Below, in pieces: positions 7,742-15,157 of a stretch of 16,725 nt of DNA. Under the pieces are notes generated by a model. It was given only the letters and a program-made list of their open reading frames with translations, was not told the origin of the DNA and ran no database searches. Both the position numbers and the translations under genes were made by a program. Each line of letters starts with the position of its first letter. Positions within the stretch are counted from its first letter, which is position 1. The DNA is from Polaromonas sp. Its GTDB lineage: Bacteria > Pseudomonadota > Gammaproteobacteria > Burkholderiales > Burkholderiaceae_C. The stretch spans positions 1 through 16,725 of the forward strand of contig JACMQR010000174.1 in the NCBI GenBank assembly GCA_014376885.1. The letters run 5' to 3'.

Positions 7742-9304
7742 ATGCAAAAAATTTCCAGCGCCTGCAGCCATCCGCTGTACGACATGGCCACGGTCCGCCG
7801 GATCGAGCAGCAGGCGGCGCAATCGCTGGCCCCGCACACGCTGATGCAGCGGGCCGGCCTGGCGGTGGCGCGCCTGGCGCTGGCGCTGGCGCCGCATGCC
7901 CGGTGCATCTGGATCGCGTGCGGGCCGGGCAACAATGGCGGCGACGGCTTTGCGGCAGCGCTGCAGCTGCACCGCTGGGGCAAACGGGTCGTGGTGACCT
8001 GGACCGGCCTGCCAAACGGCCAGTCGGCAGCGCCGCCGGATGCCCAGACGGCGCGCCAGCAAGCCCTGGCCGCCGGCGTTCCCATGGCAAGCGAGCCGCC
8101 GGCCGAGTTTGACCTGTGCATCGACGCGCTGCTCGGCATTGGCGCGGCGCTGGACCCTGGCCGGACGGAAAATTCCCTGATGCACGACTGGCTGGCGCGG
8201 ATGCGTGACAGTTCGGCACCCCGGCTGTCGGTCGATGTACCGACGGGTCTGAATGCCGACACAGGCGCGGCCAGCGCCTACGACACTATTGATTCAGTAG
8301 CATCAAACAACCACAGGTCAAGCGCTAAAGGCCTGTTCACCTTAAGCTTACTGACCTTGAAGCCAGGTTTGTTCACCGCCAGCGGACGCGACTGCGCCGG
8401 CCAGGTCTGGCTGGATGACCTTGGGGTCACGCCGGCCGACACGGCAGATCCACTATTTCCTGTGGAACCCTGCGCCTGGCTGTTGGGTGCCGACCGCGCC
8501 AGCGGGGCGTCGCCGGCGCTGGCAGCGCATGCCAGCCACAAGGGCAGCTTTGGCGATGTCGCCGTGCTCGGCGGCGAATCAGCGGGCTCCCGCCACATGG
8601 CTGGCGCGGCCTTGCTGGCGGCCAGCGCTGCACTGCATGCGGGCGCGGGCCGGGTGCTGGTTGCCTTGCTGGGCGACCCGCCTGCGCTGGCTGTTGATCT
8701 GGAGCGGCCTGAACTCATGTTTCGACCGCCCGATGCCCTGGACATGGCGCGCCAGGTTATCGTGTGCGGCTGCGGCGGCGGCGAAATGGTCAAAAGCGTG
8801 CTGCCCCGGGTGCTGTCCGCCGCCAGGCGGGCCGTGCTTGACGCCGACGCGCTGAATGCGGTTGCCAGGGATACGCAACTGCAAACACTGCTCAAGGCCA
8901 GGCAAGGCCGTGGCCACCTCACCATCCTCACGCCCCACCCGCTCGAAGCAGCCCGCCTGTTGGGCTGCAGCGCCGCCGCCGTGCAAGCCGACCGCTTGGG
9001 CATGGCACGCCAGCTGGCCGAACGTTTCGGATCCGTGGTGGTTCTCAAGGGTTCGGGAACCGTTGTCGCCGCGCCGGGCGGGGCCACCTTCATCAACAGC
9101 ACCGGCAACGCCCTGCTGGCCACGGCGGGCACCGGCGATGTGCTCGCCGGCCTGGCGGGCGCGTGCCTGGCGCGGGGAATGAGCGCGGTCAATGCCGCTG
9201 CCGCCGCTGTGTTCGAGCATGGCCGCCGGGCTGACTGCTGGGCTGCCAGCAAGCCGGGCGAGGCGCTGACCGCCTCAGCGCTGGCCCGGCTGCGGGCGGG
9301 CTAG
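7742..9304 (+). CDS. nnr: Bifunctional NAD(P)H-hydrate epimerase / ADP-dependent dehydratase
   Basis: Metabolite-repair enzyme: the N-terminal YjeF_N domain epimerises damaged NAD(P)HX and the C-terminal carbohydrate-kinase-like domain dehydrates it back to NAD(P)H. The epimerase half shows MQRAGLAVA, GPGNNGGDGF at 61-70, DALLGIG at 128-134 and VPTGLNADTG from 166. The dehydratase half has SHKGSFGDVAVLGG from 265, LDADALN at 366-372, TPHPLEAARLL at 397-407, KGSGT at 436 and TAGTGDVLAGL at 461-471. Length 520 fits the fused E. coli type (515). The linker, residues about 181-199, is unusual: it is encoded by AT-richer repeat-like DNA (see that entry). The ATG at 7742 has no evident Shine-Dalgarno. 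The stop overlaps that of yggT on the other strand. Confidence 0.95.
   Translation: MQKISSACSHPLYDMATVRRIEQQAAQSLAPHTLMQRAGLAVARLALALAPHARCIWIACGPGNNGGDGFAAALQLHRWGKRVVVTWTGLPNGQSAAPPDAQTARQQALAAGVPMASEPPAEFDLCIDALLGIGAALDPGRTENSLMHDWLARMRDSSAPRLSVDVPTGLNADTGAASAYDTIDSVASNNHRSSAKGLFTLSLLTLKPGLFTASGRDCAGQVWLDDLGVTPADTADPLFPVEPCAWLLGADRASGASPALAAHASHKGSFGDVAVLGGESAGSRHMAGAALLAASAALHAGAGRVLVALLGDPPALAVDLERPELMFRPPDALDMARQVIVCGCGGGEMVKSVLPRVLSAARRAVLDADALNAVARDTQLQTLLKARQGRGHLTILTPHPLEAARLLGCSAAAVQADRLGMARQLAERFGSVVVLKGSGTVVAAPGGATFINSTGNALLATAGTGDVLAGLAGACLARGMSAVNAAAAAVFEHGRRADCWAASKPGEALTASALARLRAG
8285..8341 (+). repeat. Repeat-like AT-richer element translated inside nnr
   Basis: About 57 bases at roughly 45% G+C in a gene well above 60%. 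It opens with an imperfect inverted repeat (CTATTGA / TTCAGTAG) and continues with CATCAAAC and AAGCGCTAAAGGCCT. From memory this resembles short interspersed elements common in Comamonadaceae intergenic regions; I could not check this against a database. It encodes residues about 182-200 (TIDSVASNNHRSSAKGLFT), exactly at the junction before the conserved TLSLLTLKPGLFTA strand, with no conserved residue of its own. The frame stays open through it. Confidence 0.45.
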
Positions 9305-9870
9305 GTCAGCACCATCAGGCCGATTTGCAGCGCTACCAGCAGCACCAGCGCCGACAGGTCGACGCCGCCGATGGCCGGTATGACCCGGCGCAGCGGCGCC
9401 AGCAGCGGCTCGGTCAGGTGGCCCAGCAGGCCGTAGGCTGCTGAGCCGGGCTGAACCCAGGACAAGATGGCAAAACCCAGTACCAGCATGAACAGAGTTT
9501 GCAGCGCCACCCGAAGGACAAATTTCAGGGCGATCAGCGGGAGCGTCAGAAAAATGGCCAGCCCGGAATCCGGTCCGCCCTCGAACGCGCCCGTCATGGC
9601 GCCCAGCAGCAGCCCGGCAAGCATCGCATAGGCCAGCGCCATCAGGGCAGCGGCCAGCACACTGGCCCCGTCCAGACGCACCCGGGTCACCGCCTTGGGC
9701 AGTGCACGCCGCAGCGGCTTGACGAGCCAGTCCGTCAGCGCCATCACAAACCGGCCCGGCTGCCCGGTCATGCTGACCCGCAACCAGTTCATCCAGGCGC
9801 GCAAGAGCGCTGCGGCAACGAGCAGAAAAAAAGCTGTTTCCAGCAAAAACGCCAGAACCCGTATCAGCAT
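9301..9870 (-). CDS. YggT family integral membrane protein
   Basis: A 189-residue protein with two copies of the YGGT repeat. The first has hydrophobic residues 5-25, then MNWLRVSMTGQPGRFVMALTDWLVKPLRRALP; the second has ALQTLFMLVLGFAILSWVQP, then LLGHLTEPLLAPLRRVIP and a final membrane helix VDLSALVLLVALQIGLMVL. Four membrane segments are visible. The family is conserved in bacteria and chloroplasts and has been linked to cell shape, division or osmotic stress, but its molecular role is unsettled; here it is named by family only. It lies 41 bases after rnr and may be cotranscribed with it. Its stop codon shares the CTAG at 9301-9304 with the convergent nnr stop, and no terminator separates the two. 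Confidence 0.9.
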   Translation of the reverse strand: MLIRVLAFLLETAFFLLVAAALLRAWMNWLRVSMTGQPGRFVMALTDWLVKPLRRALPKAVTRVRLDGASVLAAALMALAYAMLAGLLLGAMTGAFEGGPDSGLAIFLTLPLIALKFVLRVALQTLFMLVLGFAILSWVQPGSAAYGLLGHLTEPLLAPLRRVIPAIGGVDLSALVLLVALQIGLMVLT

Positions 9871-9911
9871 GGGCTCTTGGAATGCGCGGTGGTCGAAAAC
9901 TTCATCAACCG

Positions 9912-12149
9912 CTACCGGCGGGGCTTTTTGCCCGGCTTGCCACCTGAAGCGGCGGCGGCCTTTTTCACCGCTGTCTTGCGCGACCGGGGCGGCGTCTGGG
10001 ACGGCCTGTCTGGCACCGCCTGACGGCTGCTCGCAGCCGGAGCCCGCCCATTGCGCCGGGACGCGGCGCCATGCTCTGGCAAGGGCAGCTCGGCCGCAGC
10101 GCCCCCTGCCTTGTCTTTCATGGCCCGGCTCACCAGCGCGGACTTGTCCTCGCCCTCATGAATCAGGCGAAAGTCGATTTTTCGTCCGTCCAGATCGACC
10201 CGGCTGACCTGGACCCGGACACGCGTGCCCAGGGCGTAGCGCATGCCGCTGCGTTCGCCGCGCAATTCCTGCCGGGCCTCGTCGAAACGGTAGTATTCGC
10301 CGCCCAATTCGGTGATGTGCACCAGGCCCTCGACATACATCGCATCGAGCGTCACGAACACGCCAAAACTGGTGGCTGCGGTCACCACGCCGCCAAACTC
10401 TTCCCCCAGATGCTCGCGCATGTACTTGCACTTGAGCCAGGCCTCGACGTCCCGGCTGGCCTCGTCGGCCCGGCGCTCGTTGGCGCTGCAGTGCAGTCCG
10501 GCGGCCTGCCAGGCCAGCTCGTCGGCGCTGGCTTTCTTCGGCTTTTCGGTCGGCGCCTTGACGCGGGCGGCCAGCCGCTTGGACAGCTTGGCCTCGGCCT
10601 CGCCCGGCGTGGGCAACACTGGCAACTGGTAGCTGGTCTTCGTCAGGATCGCCTTGATCACCCGGTGAACCAGCAGGTCCGGGTAGCGGCGAATCGGGCT
10701 GGTGAAGTGGGTGTAGGCCTCGTAAGCCAGGCCGAAATGGCCGCCGTTCATCGGTGTGTAGATGGCCTGCTGCATCGAGCGCAGCAGCATGGAATGAATC
10801 TGCTGGGCGTCCGGGCGGTCTTTTGTCGCCATGGCAATTTGCTGGAACTCGCCCGGAGCCGGATCGGCGCTGACCGTCATGCCGATGCCGGCCGCCTTGA
10901 GGTAGTTTCTGAGCAGCTCGATCTTCTCGGGCGTCGGCCCTTCGTGAACCCTGAACAGCGCCGTGCGCTTGCTTTGCGCGATGAAGTCGGCCGAGCACAC
11001 ATTGGCCGCCAGCATCGACTCCTCGATCACCCGGTGCGCCACGTTGCGGCTGCGCGGAACAATTTTCTCGATGCGCCCGACCTCGTCGCAGACGATCTGG
11101 GTTTCGGTGGTTTCAAAGTCGACAGCGCCGCGGATGCCGCGCTCCTTGAGCAGCGCCTGGTAGACCTCATGCAGATGCAGCAGATGCGGCACCACGGCCT
11201 TGCGTTGCTGGGCTTCCGGCCCCCGGGTGTTGCTCAGGATGGCGGCCACTTCGGTGTAGGTCAGCCGGGCCTGGCTGAGCATCAGCGCTGGATAGAACTG
11301 GTAGGCATGCACCTCCCCTTTGGCATTGACCAACATGTCGCAGACCATGCACAGCCGCTCGACCAGCGGATTGAGCGAACACAGGCCGTTGGACAGTTTT
11401 TCGGGCAGCATCGGTATCACGCGGCGCGGAAAGTACACGCTGGTGGCCCGGTCGTAGGCGTCGATGTCGATGGCGCTGCCGGTTTCGACGTAATGGCTGA
11501 CGTCGGCAATCGCCACCAGCAGCCGCCAGCCCTTGCCGCGGCCCACTTTGACCGGCTCGCAATACACCGCGTCATCAAAGTCGCGCGCGTCTTCGCCGTC
11601 AATCGTCACCAGGGGAATGTCGGTCAGGTCGACGCGGTGCAGCTTGTCGGCCGGTCGCACTGCCTCTGGCAGGGTCCGCGCCAGTCCCAGCGCGTTGTCG
11701 CTGAATTCGTGCGGCACGCCGTACTTGCGCACGGCAATTTCAATTTCCATGCCCGGATCGTCGATTTCGCCCAGCACTTCCGTCACCCGGCCGACCGGTT
11801 GACCAAAAAGGGCGGGCGGCTCGGTCAGTTGCACCACCACGATCTGACCGGTCTTGGCCGTTCCGGTGGCGCTTTTCGGAATCAGCACATCCTGACCATA
11901 GCGCTTGTCTTCAGGCGCCACCAGCCAGACGCCGCTTTCTTGCAGCAGGCGGCCGATGATCGGATGCGGCGAGCGTTCAATGATTTCGGTCACGCGGCCT
12001 TCGGGCCGGTTTTTTCGGTCATGGCGCACGATGCGGGCCTTCACGCGGTCCTTGTGCAGCACCGCGCGCATCTCGTTGGGTGGCAGGTAGATGTCGGCCT
12101 CGCCGTCGTCACGCTGGACGAAACCGTGGCCATCGCGGTGGCCGGACAC
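9912..12149 (-). CDS. rnr: Ribonuclease R, lacking the N-terminal helix-turn-helix region
   Basis: Processive 3'-5' exoribonuclease of the RNase II/RNB family that degrades structured RNA and acts in rRNA and tmRNA quality control. The 745 residues contain cold-shock-type domains (about 1-130) and the RNB domain with IDGEDARDFDD at 183-193, whose four Asp (184, 190, 192, 193) match the metal ligands of E. coli RNase R. An S1 domain (GGVVTAATSFGVFVTLDAMY, in the last quarter) and a basic Lys/Arg/Ala-rich tail follow. Relative to the E. coli enzyme (813 residues) the catalytic Asp is about 88 positions earlier, so the N-terminal HTH part is absent. The GTG at 12149 with AAGG nearby is used as the start; similarity to relatives may begin a little earlier (AEFEGT precedes it in frame), and the frame closes at a TGA at 12219-12221. 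Confidence 0.9.
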   Translation of the reverse strand: MSGHRDGHGFVQRDDGEADIYLPPNEMRAVLHKDRVKARIVRHDRKNRPEGRVTEIIERSPHPIIGRLLQESGVWLVAPEDKRYGQDVLIPKSATGTAKTGQIVVVQLTEPPALFGQPVGRVTEVLGEIDDPGMEIEIAVRKYGVPHEFSDNALGLARTLPEAVRPADKLHRVDLTDIPLVTIDGEDARDFDDAVYCEPVKVGRGKGWRLLVAIADVSHYVETGSAIDIDAYDRATSVYFPRRVIPMLPEKLSNGLCSLNPLVERLCMVCDMLVNAKGEVHAYQFYPALMLSQARLTYTEVAAILSNTRGPEAQQRKAVVPHLLHLHEVYQALLKERGIRGAVDFETTETQIVCDEVGRIEKIVPRSRNVAHRVIEESMLAANVCSADFIAQSKRTALFRVHEGPTPEKIELLRNYLKAAGIGMTVSADPAPGEFQQIAMATKDRPDAQQIHSMLLRSMQQAIYTPMNGGHFGLAYEAYTHFTSPIRRYPDLLVHRVIKAILTKTSYQLPVLPTPGEAEAKLSKRLAARVKAPTEKPKKASADELAWQAAGLHCSANERRADEASRDVEAWLKCKYMREHLGEEFGGVVTAATSFGVFVTLDAMYVEGLVHITELGGEYYRFDEARQELRGERSGMRYALGTRVRVQVSRVDLDGRKIDFRLIHEGEDKSALVSRAMKDKAGGAAAELPLPEHGAASRRNGRAPAASSRQAVPDRPSQTPPRSRKTAVKKAAAASGGKPGKKPRR

Positions 12150-12228
12150 GGTGCCTTCGAATTCGGCAAGGAGTCCGGACGTCGCGCCGGAATTAGACAG
12201 GTTTGTTTTGATAAGAAGTCACTTTCAT

Positions 12229-12515
12229 GAGATTGCGTTCAGGACACGCGGCTTGGCACAAGCCCTGCGAACTGGAATTTGGGTAATTTGGAAATTTGGC
12301 CGTTTTTTTCTGTCAAATCTGGAACAGATACTAGCTGCGATTTGTGAAACCCCGAGCATTTGCTCCCGGCGAGCCCTTATTCGGCATGGAATCACGAAGA
12401 TTTCACCATACCGAACGGCAAAGCGGCCCCACCGCCCGCTGCTGCTTGCACCGCTTGTAAATTTTTCTGGTTTATGCCGGGACAAGCCAAAATGTAATGT
12501 TAAACTGCTTCTTGT
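12229..12515. other. Intergenic region between rnr and tRNA-Leu
   Basis: AT-richer than its surroundings; no gene seen. On the minus strand (towards rnr) there is a TTGACA at 12311-12316 without a well-placed -10. Downstream of it are three AATTTGG heptamers (plus-strand starts 12276, 12285, 12293) and a small hairpin GGCTTG/CAAGCC (12250-12264). On the plus strand TAATGT or TTAAAC near 12495-12505 could be the -10 of the tRNA gene, but no convincing -35 is visible. An open minus-strand frame that reaches into the tRNA (12225-12545) lacks coding character. Confidence 0.4.
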
Positions 12516-12600
12516 GCCCGGGTGGCGGAATTGGTAGACGCGCACGGTTCAGGTCCGTGTATCGCAAGATGTGGAGATTCGAGTTCTCTCCCGGGCACCA
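12516..12600 (+). tRNA. tRNA-Leu, anticodon CAG
   Basis: An 85-base class II tRNA. Acceptor arms GCCCGGG (12516-12522) and CCCGGGC (12590-12596) pair fully, the discriminator base is A, and CCA is encoded (12598-12600). The D-arm has the leucine-type GGCGGAATTGGTAGACGC. The anticodon stem CACGG/CCGTG encloses loop TTCAGGT with anticodon CAG at 12550-12552, reading CUG, the main leucine codon in GC-rich genomes. A variable arm of the long type and a TTCGAGT T-loop follow. Confidence 0.98.
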
Positions 12601-12611
12601 AAATTACTCTT

Positions 12612-12647
12612 AAAAAAAAGCTGCTGTGCAAATGGCAGCTTTTTTTT
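12612..12647 (+). terminator. Strong terminator after tRNA-Leu, possibly bidirectional
   Basis: AAAAAAAAGCTGC (12612-12624) pairs perfectly with GCAGCTTTTTTTT (12635-12647), a 13-bp stem with a 10-base loop, ending in eight T. Because the ascending arm starts with eight A, the same hairpin can also end transcripts arriving from rimO on the minus strand, whose stop is about 90 bases away. Confidence 0.85.
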
Positions 12648-12737
12648 CGTCTCGATTTAATTGCCTTGGAGAACAGTGGTTGTTATGCCTGCCCGCGAAC
12701 TGCAAGGGCAGGCAAAACCATCGCAGATGTGAACGCG

Positions 12738-14156
12738 TCAGACAGGAACGGCAACCAGGTCGTGGCCCTGGACACCGACAATGCGGGCGCGGGTGAACTC
12801 GCCGACCTTCATCGTCTTGCTTATTTTTTCCGGGGCAAGCAGTTTGACCACGCCGTCAATCTCGGGCGCGTCGGCATACGAGCGGCCCGTGCCACCCTTG
12901 CGGCCCAATGCCGGGGCATGGTCGACGAGCACTTGCATGGTGGCGCCCACGCGCTGCTGAAGTTTCTGGCTTGACACAGCCTCGGCCACCGCCATGAAAC
13001 GCGCCCGCCGCTCTTCACGCACTTCCAGAGGCAGCATTCCTGGCAGGTCGTTGGCGCTTGCGCCCTGCACCGCGCTATAGGCGAAGCAGCCGGCGCGGTC
13101 AATTTTTGCTTCGCGCATGAAGTCCAGCAGGTGCTCGAATTCGCTTTCGGTTTCACCCGGAAAGCCGGCGATGAAGGTGCTGCGAATGACAATTTCAGGA
13201 CACATCTCGCGCCACCGAGAAATTCGCTCAAGGTTTTTTTCTCCGCTGGCCGGTCGCTTCATTCGCTTCAATACATCCGGGTGGCTGTGCTGCAAAGGCA
13301 CGTCAAGATAGGGCAGCACCTTGCCCGTTGCCATCAACGGCAGGATGTCGTCCACGCTGGGATAGGGATACACATAATGCAGGCGCACCCAGGCCCCGAA
13401 CGGCGCGGCAATGTCGCCGAGCGCCTGGACCAGCTCCAGCATGCGCGTCTTGACCGGCTTGCCGTCCCAAAAACCGGTGCGGTACTTCACGTCGACGCCG
13501 TAGGCCGATGTGTCCTGGCTGATGACCAGCAACTCTTTGACGCCGCCTTCAAACAACGCGCGGGCTTCGTTCAACACATCTCCGACGGGGCGCGACACCA
13601 GGTCGCCACGCATCGACGGAATGATGCAAAACGTGCAGCGGTGGTTGCAGCCTTCGCTGATCTTGAGATACGCATAGTGCCGGGGTGTCAGCTTGATGCC
13701 GGCAATGCCAAACGCATTGGGCACTAGGTCCACGAACGGATCATGCGGCTTTGGCAGGTTCAAGTGGACCGCATCCATCACCTCCTGGGTGGCATGCGGG
13801 CCGGTGACAGCCAACACGCTGGGGTGCAACTGGCGCACCAGGTTGCCACCGCCCTCGCCCAGTCTGGCGCCAAGACATCCGGTGACGATCACCTTGCCAT
13901 TTTCGGCCAATGCTTCGCCAATCGTGTCCAGGCTTTCCCGGACGGCGTCATCGATGAAGCCGCAGGTGTTGACGATTACCAGATCGGCGCCCTGGAAAGT
14001 CTTCGAGGTTTGGTAGCCCTCGGCGCTGAGCCGCGTCAGTATCAGTTCAGAGTCGGTCAGCGCCTTGGGGCAACCCAGGCTGACAAAACCAACACGCGGC
14101 GCAGGTTTGGCAGGCGCGACAAAAGAAAGGGGGGATTGGGAAATTGCTTCACTCAT
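12738..14156 (-). CDS. rimO: Ribosomal protein S12 methylthiotransferase
   Basis: Radical-SAM enzyme that adds a methylthio group to the beta carbon of the conserved Asp of S12. The 472-residue protein has the three domains of the family. The N-terminal UPF0004 domain contributes Cys29 ([10 protein letters not shown]), Cys65 (NTCGFID) and Cys94 (GCLGAR) for the auxiliary cluster. The radical-SAM domain has C170-x3-C174-x2-C177 ([10 protein letters not shown]) for the SAM cluster, and a C-terminal TRAM domain follows. GCPK rather than the MiaB pattern, plus [10 protein letters not shown], supports RimO over MiaB. It begins with a short extra N-terminal tail (about 18 residues) before the first strand. 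AGGGG abuts the ATG directly, which is poor spacing, so initiation may be weak. It lies 86 bases after phaR and may be read from the same transcript. Confidence 0.97.
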   Translation of the reverse strand: MSEAISQSPLSFVAPAKPAPRVGFVSLGCPKALTDSELILTRLSAEGYQTSKTFQGADLVIVNTCGFIDDAVRESLDTIGEALAENGKVIVTGCLGARLGEGGGNLVRQLHPSVLAVTGPHATQEVMDAVHLNLPKPHDPFVDLVPNAFGIAGIKLTPRHYAYLKISEGCNHRCTFCIIPSMRGDLVSRPVGDVLNEARALFEGGVKELLVISQDTSAYGVDVKYRTGFWDGKPVKTRMLELVQALGDIAAPFGAWVRLHYVYPYPSVDDILPLMATGKVLPYLDVPLQHSHPDVLKRMKRPASGEKNLERISRWREMCPEIVIRSTFIAGFPGETESEFEHLLDFMREAKIDRAGCFAYSAVQGASANDLPGMLPLEVREERRARFMAVAEAVSSQKLQQRVGATMQVLVDHAPALGRKGGTGRSYADAPEIDGVVKLLAPEKISKTMKVGEFTRARIVGVQGHDLVAVPV

Positions 14157-14213
14157 CCCCTATTGTCTCAGAGCATCCGTCAGGCCAGAAAATCTGCCCG
14201 ACCCGCCAGTGCT

Positions 14214-14231
14214 GGCCGCCAGTTGGCGGCC
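14214..14231 (-). other. GC-rich intercistronic hairpin between phaR and rimO
   Basis: GGCCGCC (14214-14220) and GGCGGCC (14225-14231) form a perfect 7-bp all-GC stem with a four-base loop, 11 bases after the phaR stop on its transcript. No run of T follows, so it is not a standard Rho-independent terminator; it may stabilise the phaR messenger end or weaken transcription into rimO. Confidence 0.45.
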
Positions 14232-14242
14232 GCTGCAAGCTG

Positions 14243-14803
14243 CTAGCGCTTCAAGCCCAGGGCCGCCAGCATTTGCGCGCTTTGCTTTTGCATCTGCTCT
14301 TGCATTTGGGTGAACACACTTTTTGATTGCTCGACATAGGCACCCATCATGCCCTGCATCATTGGCGACTTCGCGTTCATGAACTGCGCCCACATTTCCG
14401 GGCTCAGTCCCTTGGATTGCTCTGACATCTTGACCTGCAGGTCCATGAAACTCTGCACATTTTTCTCAAGGTAAGCGCCCATGAAGCTTTGCATGGCATC
14501 GCCGTAGAAACGAATGATGTTGGACAGCACCGCCTCGGTGAACATGGGCGCCCCGCCGGCTTCTTCTTCAAGAATAATCTGTAGCAAGATGCTGCGGGTT
14601 AGGTCCTCGTTGGTCTTTGCATCGCGGACCACGAAATGCGTGCTGCCCATCACCAGCCGGCGAACCTCGGCAAGCGTGATGTAGGCCGAGGTATTGGTGT
14701 CGTAAAGACGCCGGTTGGGGTACTTTTTTATAATGCGGGCGGGCCCGTCAACACCGCTGGCCGCTTTTTTGCTTGAACTGCCCGGGCTGTCGCTGCCGGG
14801 CAT
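14243..14803 (-). CDS. phaR: Polyhydroxyalkanoate synthesis regulator PhaR
   Basis: DNA-binding repressor that also senses PHA granules and controls phasin genes in PHA-making bacteria. The N-terminal domain (PHB/PHA accumulation regulator) is unmistakable: RIIKKYPNRRLYDTNTSAYITLAEV, then LTRSILLQIILEEE. The C-terminal PHB_acc part has MFTEAVLSNIIRFYGDAMQSFMGAYLE and a Met/Gln-rich tail. The ATG at 14803 gives 186 residues, close to the usual length, with AAGGA about 4 bases before it. A TTG at 14860 would give 205 residues and has a better GGAG 6 bases upstream, so the start is not settled. It is transcribed towards rimO, with tRNA-Val and relA upstream on the same strand. No phaC or phaP is in the window. 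Confidence 0.93.
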   Translation of the reverse strand: MPGSDSPGSSSKKAASGVDGPARIIKKYPNRRLYDTNTSAYITLAEVRRLVMGSTHFVVRDAKTNEDLTRSILLQIILEEEAGGAPMFTEAVLSNIIRFYGDAMQSFMGAYLEKNVQSFMDLQVKMSEQSKGLSPEMWAQFMNAKSPMMQGMMGAYVEQSKSVFTQMQEQMQKQSAQMLAALGLKR

Positions 14804-14866
14804 GCTTTCCTTCAAGACGGTCTCGACGGACAAGGAATTGGCAGATTTTTTGATGTGCAATGAAGA

Positions 14867-14870
14867 CTCC
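14867..14870 (-). promoter_or_regulatory. Alternative ribosome binding site for a longer phaR
   Basis: GGAG on the coding strand, 6 bases before an in-frame TTG at 14860 that would add 19 residues (beginning HIKKSANSLSVE) to PhaR. The added codons are coding-like in third-position bases, so this start is a real alternative to the ATG at 14803. Confidence 0.4.
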
Positions 14871-14914
14871 AGAAGACAACGGCAGCCCGCCCTCTTTTGG
14901 ACGGACTTTGCTGC

Positions 14915-14920
14915 ATTCTA
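14915..14920 (-). promoter_or_regulatory. Possible -10 element for phaR
   Basis: TAGAAT on the minus strand about 45 bases upstream of the TTG and 110 upstream of the ATG. The nearest -35-like hexamer is TTGCGT with a short 15-base spacer, so the assignment is weak. Confidence 0.3.
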
Positions 14921-14988
14921 GGAATGAACTGATGTACGCAATTTTTCTGGGTCATCCTGATTTGGCGCGAGGCTTGAAAACAGGAAAA

Positions 14989-15004
14989 CAATTTAGAAAA
15001 ATTG
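14989..15004 (-). terminator. Weak AT-rich hairpin at the tRNA-Val 3' end
   Basis: CAATTT pairs with AAATTG (14999-15004 with 14989-14994) over the loop TTCT, followed by TTTT on the tRNA strand. The stem borrows the CA of the tRNA CCA end and has one G-C pair, so it is a poor terminator and readthrough into phaR is likely. Confidence 0.3.
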
Positions 15005-15079
15005 GTAGGCGCGATTGGACTCGAACCAACGACCCCCACCATGTCAAGGTGGTGCTCTAACCAGCTGAGCTACGCGCCT
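15003..15079 (-). tRNA. tRNA-Val, anticodon GAC
   Basis: A 77-base tRNA on the minus strand. Acceptor AGGCGCG (15073-15079) pairs with CGCGCCT (15007-15013), the discriminator is A and CCA is encoded (15003-15005). The D-loop has GTAGCTCAGCTGGTTAGAGC. The anticodon stem CCACC/GGTGG encloses TTGACAT with anticodon GAC (plus-strand 15043-15045), and the T-loop is GGTTCGAGTCC. It reads GUC and GUU valine codons. Confidence 0.98.
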
Positions 15080-15100
15080 GATTAACTAACTGAAGCTCGT

Positions 15101-15129
15101 ATTCTAGCAGTGCAAAACACGCCTTTTAA
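15101..15129 (-). promoter_or_regulatory. Promoter of tRNA-Val
   Basis: On the minus strand -35 TTAAAA (15124-15129) and -10 TAGAAT (15101-15106) are 17 bases apart, and TGC directly before the -10 makes an extended -10. Initiation would fall about 15 bases before the mature tRNA end. The bases after the -10 (ACGAGC) are fairly GC-rich, as in stringently controlled promoters. Confidence 0.6.
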
Positions 15130-15157
15130 AGTCGGCGGGAAAAAATCTGCAATTGGC

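Noticed and set aside
8278..9252. Minus-strand open frame opposite nnr
   Set aside because: Ala/Ser/Pro-rich antisense shadow of a clearly conserved enzyme.
10071..12230. 719-codon plus-strand open frame opposite rnr
   Set aside because: It mirrors the RNase R codons, is His/Gln/Gly rich without any domain, and disappears as evidence once rnr is accepted.
12225..12545. Minus-strand open frame between rnr and tRNA-Leu
   Set aside because: It runs into the tRNA gene, has no ribosome binding site and no recognisable protein features.
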